Below, in pieces: positions 12,601-24,600 of a DNA stretch of 64,000 bases. Under the pieces are notes generated by a model, which worked only from the letters and a program-made list of their open reading frames with translations, was not told the origin of the DNA and did not search any database. This stretch comes from Phoronis australis (Eukaryota > Phoronida > Phoronidae). The stretch spans positions 201,329-265,328 of the forward strand of contig NMRA01000336.1 in NCBI GenBank assembly GCA_002633005.1, given 5' to 3'. Made by a program: the position numbers and the translations under genes. How positions within the stretch are numbered: the stretch's first letter is position 1; every line of letters starts with the position of its first letter.

Positions 12601-15600
12601 CTTTTCGTTAAAGTCCAGCTTACGGGTCTCAATCTGTTTGAAATATAAAACACAGCCAGTTACGTGAAGCCATCAATGAACAAAATGTGCCAGCAGCTGA
12701 ATGTAGAGCATTCCAGACACAGGTGGATGGAACAAAGTGGAAGAATCCCTCGATTTGCTTTAATGGCAAGTATGGACAAAGATATTACAAGCTGGAAACG
12801 TCTCTTATAGGCCTCGCTATGCTATATGTTTCCTTAATGCCAGATAATCCCTGTTGATGCTAACCCTGATATCCATAACACATTGTGCAGCATTTAGAAA
12901 GTGAAGTGAGAGGCTTATGAAAAGAACCATTAGTTCACCTGTACGTCTGCAGACAGCTAATGCAACAGGATGTGTATAACTTGTGAATGGTGGAATTCCT
13001 CTTGGGCAAAGCAGTCATTTACAAACTTTGGTAGGAAATCACAAACCTGCCGTGACTATTAAACCACATCTGTGAGAGAGTATGTGAGCCTAGTACCCCT
13101 CTCCCAAGGGGGTTTGGTGGCCTGCCTTATTTTCAGAAATTGTCATATTAATCCAAATATTGACCATTTTATCATCATCGGCTCTTTTGCAAAACGCTCT
13201 TGAGTATAATCAAGAGGACATGTGTTAGCATCCTTATTAGGATTCCTTGTACACCTTTTCGTTTTTGAGAAAGCACTAGCAGTTTGTCAGTTGGCAAAAA
13301 TGCTAGGATTTTAGGCATGCTGGCAGAGATGCCATTCACCAACAGGGCACTTCTGCAAGCAGAAGATCAAGCACATTCATTTCCTGCCACAAACTCATCA
13401 ATGTGACGATAAACAAACTTAAAGCACACATGTTTCTTTGAAGTTAACAGTAAAGTTACAAAATTGAAAAACAAACATGATAGGAGATAACATTGTCACT
13501 TTTTTCAGTCTGACATCATTCTTTGTAACTAATAAACAGATACTAAACTATTGCCTGCAGTAGTAAACATGTTCATGCATGGTTTCTGTGAGAACAAATC
13601 GGTAGGTCTTATTAAACGTGCGAGTGGACATTTTTCTTTTAAAAATCACGCAAGACTGGAAGAGTCCTTACTTCAACCACAATACTTACAACTTTATCCC
13701 CACCTCCCGGTGTGTGGTGTAAGTTGGCTTTAGATCCACACTTAGGCTGTGCCCTCTCTTTGAAGTCCAGCTTGTGAGATTCAATCTGCAAAAAACAAAA
13801 TACGAATTGCTTTACGATAACATCGACAACATTGTGGCCATAACTAGATAATCTAGCATCAAGAGAGCTCGGAGAATCATCTTTTAACTAAATCTTTGTC
13901 TGACATAATTGTAAAACCAAGATTTTCATGTTGAAACAATGGAAGCCAAAAACTCTTTAAAGATTGAGAAAAATCTTCAGTGCATAAAACTCTCAGATGT
14001 GACAAAAAATCAGTTAAATAAAATACATTAAGTTGAATATAATGATGTTGAACATAACTGTCACTGACATGAGCCAACAAGAAACCAGGGACCCAGACTA
14101 AAAGTTAGGAGCCCAGATTTTTGTAATGATAGCTACGACAATCAGGCACATGAATTCCCAAAATGAACAGGGAGTCAGATCCTAAATCTAAGTACTAATA
14201 TCATCCATGGACGGATCATTGACTTTGAGACATAATCTGGTCTTTCCAATGCTGTCAAATACTTCATTTTCAATAATGGTAGTACCATAGTACTGCCTTG
14301 CATATTCGGCGTACAGCGTCAATCATGATTCGTCTCCGCAATCACAGTCAGTCGTTAAGAAACAATCACACAGTCATCAAAAAAATTCATTACCTGCAAC
14401 AGAACTCTAAGGAAATTAATGAAATGTTGGAATATGTGCTTCATTTTGATGAAAATACTAAACATAATCATTATTTCTAAAGAATGGAAGCAGCACTTCA
14501 TCACAAAACAACAATGTTCCGAGTGCATAGGTTTACTTGATGGTTACAAACGCTCAATGTGTACCCACTCATGAACTAGAAGTCGGTCACTCTTCCAGTC
14601 AAATGTTTTAGTTTCTTGTCATAGAATTTCACCGAAAATGAGCAAAATCATAAAAGATCGTTTCCTCTTTACAATGTTACCAAAGTCATAACCTGCATGG
14701 TCTCCTACTCAGAAACCGTCAATCGGGTTTGCACAGCCTGGCTGTGAACTCATTGACAACTAAACTAAATGTTAAGGTGAGGAAAGCTCTCAAAATTCAA
14801 ACGGTTAAAATTTGTCTTTTTTGTCAAGGCCTCTCTTTTGGACACTGTAATTACATTGAAGTATGGTTGCTCATCATTTCAGGTACGACCATCGATCCAT
14901 TTACGTAGGCCTACTAAATAAAGTTAGATTTAAGATCCGCGACTCCAGCGACTTCAGTGAAATCATGAAATTTCAATTTCTATTATGATGTGGCTTGCAG
15001 CTGTTATTTTTTAACTGGAAAATTGGTGCATTTCATGCCGTGGGTGTTCCGTGTCGGTTAGCGGATGACCTGTTCACCATCCAAGAGTTTCAAAACGGTC
15101 GAGCAGGCTTGTTTTCTCCAATGGTGTGAATTAATGACAACAAAACGCCATGGAATGTACTGAACAATTTGTCACCTTCATCTCTCTATCTCCGCTCAGT
15201 GAGCAGACATTTTAAGTTTTGATTGACCCACATGTCTTTTAATTGGCCTATATATAGCTATAAGCATGTGTATTTGCTGTGACTGATTATGAGACTTTGT
15301 GTTACATGGCAACTGTTGCCACGTTTACTCAAATTTGACTTTGAAATTTTTGCGACACGGTCGGATATAAATGGAAATATATCGAATTTGCCCAAATATG
15401 GTTGTAGTATTCCCATGATACGCCATTTGTCAAAAAGATATTAAATGTATTTACTAGGAAAATACTCCATCACGTAATCAGGTTACTTCGCTTGTAAATG
15501 TCAACGTGATTTCGTGAATATGTAGAAAACAAGCTATTGTTTTCTACATATTAACTAGGTCACCAGTTGGGTGACATAACTGGTGAAATTTTGGCACTCG

Positions 15601-18600
15601 GCTAGTAACTTACTCGTCTTGGGTGACAGCTAACGTATATCCCTGAAGCGCCACCAGGGAGTGCACAAGTTCACCCCTCGCAATTAATGACTTACCTTAA
15701 CATCACCACCTCCTGGCACATGGCTGACATTTGCGCGTGAACCCACTTTGGACTCAACCTTCCATTCCAATTTGCGAGTCTCAATCTATAAGAAAAATGC
15801 AGCCCAAAGCCCAAAGTTATCACTATTGCACACTTTCAATTGTAGAGGCACACTTCCAACAAGATTTTAAGAATAAGGCAAATGACAGCAAGTAGTGACA
15901 GGATAAACAGTAACAAGATATAATATTCTCCCTCTTTTTCTTCAGTTAAAGGGAGTTTGACAGCGATTCATCTATCAACTTCCAAAACATTTTCACATGT
16001 ATTCTAATATATTCCCAATCCAGATTTTAAGGACCACAGATGTGCTCAGTCGCAACAACCAAACCTGCTTACACAAACTTCACCTAAACAATTGAATCTG
16101 AATTTTGATCAGGAAAACATCAAGGTAAGAAAAACAGCTCCACATCTTCACACAAATTAGATTATGTTTGTGAACCATGTCCCTTTATGACAGTTACGCA
16201 CCGTTACCGGCTGGTCAAAGCTTAATTACACTCACACCAAGGAATCAACACTGAGGTGAAAGTCTAGTCTGTTTTGCTACATTTGAAGGTTTTTAGTGAA
16301 CGTATTTCATACAAACCACACCTGTTTCATGACATTTGCTGAAAGTCATTTAAAAATAGGATTTTTATGCGCCCACATAAGTGGTAGCATATTGCCGTCA
16401 TCTCTGTCTGAGCGTCCGATGCCCAGGAGCTGTGTCTCCTAAACCCCTCACAGGATCTTGATGAGATTTGGAAGACGGTGTTTCTAATCTATTAAGCTGA
16501 CGACGGATGACAACAAATTTCAGTTTGGGCCACCTAGAGGCCCTTTTTACTGTTTTCGAGTCTGATTTTGCTGTCCGCCCCTCTATTAACCAAACCGCTT
16601 TGAAGATGATTGTGAAGATTGGCATGTATGTTATTACTATAAAAAAGATAGCTGACAGTGATTTTCCGACTACTTTGGCACCTCCTAGTGGCAGTTTTGT
16701 TTTTCTGTGCTCATGGCTGTATCTGATAAACTGTTTGCAGGATCTTTACTAAAGTTAGCAAGTGTATTTGTATGATGTTGGCAACAGACGACAATGACGT
16801 TCGCACGGATCTTTCCACCAGTGTGCTCCCTAGTGGCAATTTTAGTTTTTCACATTTACCTCTGTATATTCAAAGGTCCTCCACAAAGTTTCATAAAATT
16901 TGGAATATAGGCATCTACCATTTTCACATACATTTGAGGCCACCTAAAGGCCATTTTTACTGTTTTCAAGTCTCTTTTTTGGCGTCCACCCCTCTATCAA
17001 CCAAACCATTCTAAGGATGATTTTGAAAATTTCGGGTGTATATGTTCTCAGTGTGAAGAGGACAGTTGATGATGAAGACTTCGACTACTGTGGCACCTCC
17101 TACTGGTGGTTTTGTTTTGTTTTGTTTTGCGCTCATAGCCTACTGCAGGATCTTTATTAAATTTAGTAAGTGTATTTATAGAAAGCTAACAATAGACAAT
17201 GACTTGCAGGCAGCCCCTGTGCTCCCTAGAGGCAATTTCATTTTTTTCTGTTTTCCTTTGTTTCTCTGAAGTTCTGTGTTTGATTTTTATGAAATTTAGT
17301 AAATAGCATTCTATTGAAGAAGCGACAGCATGTTCTGTTTTCAGATGGATAGGACATTTCGCACTATAAGTGGCTATTCTTATGTTACAAATATACAACT
17401 CTTGAAGTACACCGTTGGCGGTGCATTCGTGGGCGCATTTCAATGCTCCACTTTGCTCTTGTTAAATATCAGTTAGTGTCAGATGCACAGTTCACAATAT
17501 TATGCTGGATTACATGAGCTCATTACAGTGTTCTGTTCCTTTTCCAGACGTGAGGGGTGCTGAACGTGCGATAAAATCTGAATCTTTTGTTAACTGCCCA
17601 TCTCAGTCTTTTGTCCCGTATGATAACAAGCAGGCCAATTATCTCCCAGGCTTCAATGGAAACGTATGGAGGTTGCACGCTATTACCGAAGGCGTATGAA
17701 CACAGTCAAACCCAGTGCGTCCATTTGGATAGAATAGATTAACTTCTGTTGTAGTTGGGCGATTTTGGGGATTCAAAAACGGAACATGATCAGCATTTGA
17801 TGAGGAATTCAGAAACACTATTGGTTTAAGCTCAAATATGTTATAACTTAACTTTCAGTTTTATCAGCCCAGCCCAGTAAGTCTAGATACGATATGATCG
17901 GAGATTAGAGCAATTATCGAACAAAAGAGCGCAGGCCCTCCAACCATAAATGCCAGAATGGAGTTAATCAGTCGAGTAAAATATTGGCTACAGAGGTAAA
18001 CTTCCCAACTTATTGTTGGGCTATAGAATCAAACAAGTTGGGAGCAACGGGATGTCGCCATCATGTTATCAGATGGAAGCAGTCAAGAGAGCTGGACTGT
18101 GTAAACATTGGTTATTACACTGTCAAACTGAGAATGACACAGCTGTAACCCGACTGGCCAACCAGTCAATCGGAATACTCAATCCACTGCGCGGGTGCGT
18201 AACGCCTTTGACTTGCCGACCTCAATTAAATTGCCCAAATTTGAAGACAATATCTCAGACATTCCTTAGTATTGACTAAACAAGACTTGCAATGTGACCA
18301 TGGCCTTTGACACAGTACGACGTCAACTGAACTCAAAGGGTAATCCCCAGGTGGGCATCAACCTCCATACCAAGTTTGAGGAGGGTATTCCAAGCATTCA
18401 TTAGTTATTGATCCAACAAGATTGTCTTGACATGTTATGTGACCTTGACCTTTGACCTTGTAACCTCTTAATTAATAGCCGTCTACATGTTAGTATGAAC
18501 CTCCATACCAAATTTGAGAACCATATTCCCAGGTATTCTTGAATTATTGATGCAACATTTTCATGGGCAATGTTTAACTTACCTAAGTTTACATTTCATC

Positions 18601-21600
18601 CTGAGTAACCTCAGAATCTTCTACAGGTCGTAATAAAAATTAATCAGCATAATACAGTTTATGATCACCCAATTTTAGAACGACAGACCGGCCAACATGT
18701 ACAAATCAATCTATGCATCACCTACTGGCAGGCAAAACTATTCAGGATGGATACACCACACATTCTTCTAAAAATAATGACATTCTTGCCTTGCTTTCTA
18801 ATGCAATGGCAAAACATTTATGTCCAAGAGTAGACACTAATTAGAAAATTAGGTTTTCCACTCCAAGGTGATCCTAAGTGACACCTCCCCTGAAATGCGA
18901 GTATTGCAAACATTCTTCAGTTTGGAACGTAATGGCAAACGGGTATTTGAAAACTGAAAAATGCATGCCATTTTTAATTATTTCTCCCATATAAGGAAAA
19001 CTTTTAACCTCTGATCTGTCTGTCAGCAGCATAACATGTTCATCTCATTTACACTAAAGTCTCAATCAGACTGTTTCCATGCAGGGACATTTTACCCGTC
19101 AGCTTTAAAGAAAAAGCTTCCTAATTAACATTCATATTAATTGAATTTTATGCACTTCTTTGTAATCAGAATTTATATTGTTTAAATGGTTTTTGCTTAG
19201 TCTTTGCAATTATTCCCATTAAATAAAGATTTCATAGCGTGCAATGTTACAGTGCGATACTAAAAAGATGATAAAGCCTGTCTTGCCTTTTTGTCTCCAC
19301 CTCCAGGTACATGGTTAACTTTGGCTTTAGATCCCAGTTTAGGCTGCACGCTTGTGTAGTCCAACTTGCGAGATTCTATTTTTACCTAAATACAAAATAC
19401 AATTCACTGACAATGAACATGTCAGTAATCAAACACCATGGTGATAGCAGTTAAGGTGTTCACTGGACCCTAGAAAAATATCCAAATTTGGCTGGTTGGA
19501 TTCAGTGACACGTGAAATTTTCATACTATCCTTTAAGCATTGTTCTACAAAACAGCAATTGTTTTCAACATTCTCTATTTTAAAATGAGGGGCTTTCAAA
19601 AACAGGACTTTTATAACATTCACGAAAAATCTTAAAACTTGTACAACACGAAAACGAAATATTTTTAAGCCTTCATCTTGAACATTGACATCAAACAAAA
19701 TTTGGTCATTTTTTAAAAATTGCTGATTTGTTTTGGAAAGAGTCTCCCCTTTTTTGCTAAATCTTACTTAAAATATATGGTAGAATGACTCAATTACTGG
19801 CAAGTCAAAGTCAAAACTGAAATTCTACAGGCTTTCTAAAGTTTTAGAATGTAAATACTTTTATTAAATTAAAATCTTCTGACATGCAGATACTTAGCTA
19901 AATACACAAAGTTGTAGATAAGATCCTATATAGAGTTAGATTGAGTTGGGGTGAGCAAATCAAAACAGACTCAGAAATATATGTGAATAAATTATGAACT
20001 TGGATAAACAATGTTTAAATGATTGGAGAGTCAACATAGGCAACCCTATTAGATGACCTATAAAACGACACCCTTGGAGCAACTGATGCAGTCACATAAG
20101 GGTAATGTATGGTGAAATGTTAACCCAGCAAGTGGTGCACTATAAACAGGAGAAATGGAAGAGGTATGCGTAATTTTCAATAATGTTGACAGTGGCACAA
20201 AAAGTTAATTGTTTGGTTGGTGACTTCTGACCACAGTTTTTGCTACCTCAGTTCTCATTTGGTGACCCGGGTTTTTCACCGAGCCGCATTTGGCAAATTG
20301 GTAAGAGGCAAAAACTGGTATCAGTGTTTTGGTTTTATTTGACATTTTCATTCAAACATTTACCATTCCACCACTATCATTTACTATACAACTTATGCAA
20401 TGCGTCAACTTTAAACATAACATTTTCATAGCGCCAACTAGTGATAAATTCAATGACTTGCACATCAATCTTCGATAGCTTCAGTGTCCTCCTGGTTGCC
20501 GAACAGTTCAACTAACTTTGCAGTTTACATCAGTGCTACTCTGGTACTGCAATTAAGTTGGTTTTATAAATCCTTTAGACTCACTAACATGGCAGGCAGT
20601 ATAACACCTCAACATCTTATACCATTGAAGAAAAACCACTTACATTTCCTCCCCTGGGTGTATGATTGACATTTTGAAATGAGTTAATCTTTGATGACAC
20701 ATTTTTTATATGTGGAGATCTGCCAACAGATGTCGACATGGCTGTGGCTGGTCGGGGACCTGCAAGAAGAAACGAAATATCAACAATGAAGTAGCAACAT
20801 TGCAGTACTGAGAAAACAAGTGAACAAGTTACTCAGTGCAGTCTGGCAAAAGGCAGCTACCAAAGTTTATATATTTGTAGCTTACACATCACTAGTTGTG
20901 TTGATACCAGTGTATCAATGTGTTGAATATTGAATTGATTGAATACATGCGACTGATCCTGTAGTGATTCAAAGGCTGCAAAAGATCTAGACATTGCTAT
21001 TGAGTCTCATTGTCATCGTGTTGAAAGATTTCTTACTTGTAACAGGAGATTCTGCTTTCCTCGGTGATGGTGTCTTTTTAACAGATGACTCGATCCTCGG
21101 TGAGGCCGACTTGACTCGTGATGGTGTCTTGCTTGCAACACTTCCTGGTGGACGTATACCGCTGACCTTAGGAGTTGACTTCTGATTGGAAAGAGAAACC
21201 AACATCAAACGGATCACACTTAGCACTTGATAAATTACAACAAAATATCAGAATATATCCTTTGATATTTCATCTTAGTTTGAAAATATCTTAATGAAGT
21301 AAATAGTGAAAGATTTCTGCAGAATTCTATACAAACTCATAGTTGCTAAGTATTGCTGTTTTCTTTAGTAACACAAACGAACATGCTAGGCACGTTTTGA
21401 GAATGCAATTAATGGGATAGTCACTTATAGAAAACTTTCATTTTAAGAACCAGTTCTTTCCAATGTACAACAAGCATCAAACTGGTTCTCAAAATGCGGG
21501 GTCCAATTAAGTGACTATTGTCAAATTACCTTTTTCAAATCTTTTTCTTCCTCAACGCCACTGTCTAATGATACATCTGAAATGTTAATTAAACTTTCGT

Positions 21601-24600
21601 GAGAAAGTGTGATCCATCAATTTATAACTGTTACTGCATACTTGTTCCACGATACCTGACAATGGTAGTTAATCACAATGGGCAACACACAGAAAGGAAA
21701 CTTCTAAAAATGATTCAACATGTTATACCAAAAAAATTAATTTTATGTAAGTAAATGTGTGTGAAGCAGCACCGAGATGGTGATTTTTAAACAGCTGATC
21801 AAGTGCAGCTGAGCAATAACCTCAAGATTGGCAGTTTTGAATCAGTTTTATTCAAATTAGGTATCAACTTAAGTTGCTTCAACTCCAGTAATTTTGCCAA
21901 GCCATTAGTAAACTTAATCTTGGCACAACAAAACCAACAACAAATTGAACCAGCATCACCATGACGATTTTTCAAAATCGACCTTAGTTCCACAATAGTG
22001 ATGACATGGTACTGAAAGCTGGAGGAAACACAGAAAAGGCCTGTAAGGACCATCTGTGTGTCCCTCTTTGAGATTCAATGCTACAAAATTTTCTCCAAGA
22101 TTGCAGAGTTATAATTAGAACAGAGACAAATATTATAAGCCACCTGGGGACAAAGGTTTACAAGTGATCATTTTATGGTTTCTCAAAACTGGAATAATAT
22201 CATAATGCATGAAACAGGATACCTGTCAAGAATACCAGACAAGATTATAGCATTTTAATGCAATCCTCAACCATCCACAAAATGTTGTGGCACAAAACTG
22301 CAAATAATCAGCTTGGTGCTTTTTGCACGTCTTTTCAGGGTTGCTATCCCACAATGCACTGCTTGTGACCAGTCATTTTGAGAAACACTAAAATGGTTAA
22401 TAAGAAAATATAGAAGCAATTGTTGGGGAATTAATTCAGAGGTACTAATAAACACAAGGCGTGCATTCCGTAGATACAAGGCATTTGCAAGACAAGTTAG
22501 TGTAATCAAGGGCTTCACCTGTAATGCATGACAATATCTCGCGAAGGCTATATAATATGTGACTTAGCTTTCCTTGCAAAAAAGTTGCTCTATGAAATGC
22601 CACCCATGTCACATGTTGATGGGAAAGGAGTCTATTACGGCTAGGGAAATAAATTTTAGAACTGTGGCACTTGCATGGTTATACATTGAATAACTGAACC
22701 TGTAAAACACTCTGCAACACTCAAACAAAAGACATGCTAATTAGTCTCTAATGAAGGCAGTGAACAACACAACACACTCTACAAATGGTGCAAAATCAGT
22801 AGTATATAAACAAACGAAGACCTAGAAAACAAAATAAACCATGAAATTCAATAAAGTCCACAGAGTTGAAATGTCAGTCAGAAGCCTTGGTCATTGATCT
22901 ATGCCACCAGAGTATATTACAGGTAAAATTTTAAGCTTTCGGGAGTCTTAATTGAATGTACTGGTCATGTATACACGATATTGATCCTAATGACAACATT
23001 TCTTGTAAATGAGTGTATACCAAGTCATGTTATATATAGCATTCTCAACTCTTGTGCATTTGACACGTGACTGACAGTTCAATTGTAGTTAAAGGACTGC
23101 AAAGCAATGTCTTTTATGTGTAATTTGTATGCTGCTGAAACAACCATGTATCGTATCAAAGCTCATCAATGCACATAAGACTGAAATGCCGGTGAGTTTT
23201 TATTGATCACCTTAAACAAGGCTTTGCCACAAGCACGCAAAATAATAAAAAAAGAACATCAGCTACAGTAACGATATTCCACCTTTCTTTCTTGGTGACG
23301 ACTGCTTAGCAGAAGTCGTTTTGGATGAGGCTGTTACGATCTTCGTCGACTTGATATTGACTGACGGTTGGGCAGACCTAGTCCTTGGGGACTGCTGTGT
23401 CTTAGCACGAGGGGGTGCTTCCTTTTTCAACTGGACACCCACTTTGCTTGACTGTGATTGGCTAACAGATTTTGAGTTTGCTTTCAAAGATTTACTCTTG
23501 AGAGTTTTGTCAGTGGATATGTCTGACTTTCTCTCGGGACTTTTTGAACTTTCATTTTCTGTAAAAATGGTTGGAACATGACTGACGCTAGGTTCAGTTT
23601 GTCCTCCGATGCTCTCATCAACAATCCATGGAAATTGTGACATTTTTGTGTCACCTGTTGGTACCTCCTGAGCAACAGACTCAGGAGGTAGCTCAAGATC
23701 TTCAATAAATATGGGAGGTTCAAGGGGAGGGGGCTCTATATCTTCTTGATGAGATTTGTCGTCTTTTGCCTCTGCAGTTTCAGCTCGCATCAATGCAGTC
23801 ATGACAAGGTCATGTGACTCATCTTCAATACTGTTACTAGATAATGACTCTTGCTGAGCTCTCGTTTGACCAGCCATTTCATTGGCTGGAGGTTCAGGCT
23901 CATCATGAACAAAAGACTGGGCCACAACATCACTGTAGGCAAATGGCTCAGGTCTAGAGGATGGATGTAGTTCAGAGAGCGTACTTTTGAGGTTGTGTTC
24001 CTCACTGGACAAAACAGCTGATTTTATACATACAGAAGAGTCAAGTGTGTTCTCATTAGCTGGAAAACCAATGTCAATGGCAGCAAGAGTTTCAAGGCAA
24101 CTGCTTGGCTGCTCAGGTTCTGAACATGGAAGTTTAGCAGCAGGTTCACAACTTCTTGATGTGGGATACTCATCAAGGATGTTTAATCCTTGCTGTAGAG
24201 TAGGTGAAGAGTCAGCTAACTGCACATGTGGATCAGTGATAAAGGGATTAGTATTCACAGGACCAACCCTGTGTAGGGATGAATCCAAGGATTCAATTTC
24301 ACTCACTTGTGTAGCAACTAAGGGATCACCACTGTGGACAAAAGGATTAATTCTCACAGTGTCAACAGTCTTGAAGTTAGACAAAAAGTCAAGTTGTGGC
24401 TCAGATGTTTCTTCTCCATGAGCTTCATATTGTTGAGACGGTGGAAATACACCGTGGCCATTTGCTAAGAGTTCCAGGGAGTCTTGCTTAGCCTGGGAGA
24501 CCCCAAATGGATTCTGGTTTGGCTTAGGCGTGGTGAAATCTAGCAAAAGATCGTCATTGGACTGAGCAATATCACTGTCAGATGATAGTGCTTTTTGTGA

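Larger units (their letters stand above)
15786..19286 (-). other. MAP gene intron 6, repeat-rich
   Basis: 3.5 kb, the largest intron. Holds the tandem arrays at 16380-17290 and 18180-18570. No exon recognised between repeats 2 and 3. Confidence 0.6.

Noticed and set aside
23987-24421. 144-codon plus-strand ORF
   Set aside because: Lies antisense to the MAP projection-domain exon, which has splice and phase support; the antisense frame has no recognisable motif.
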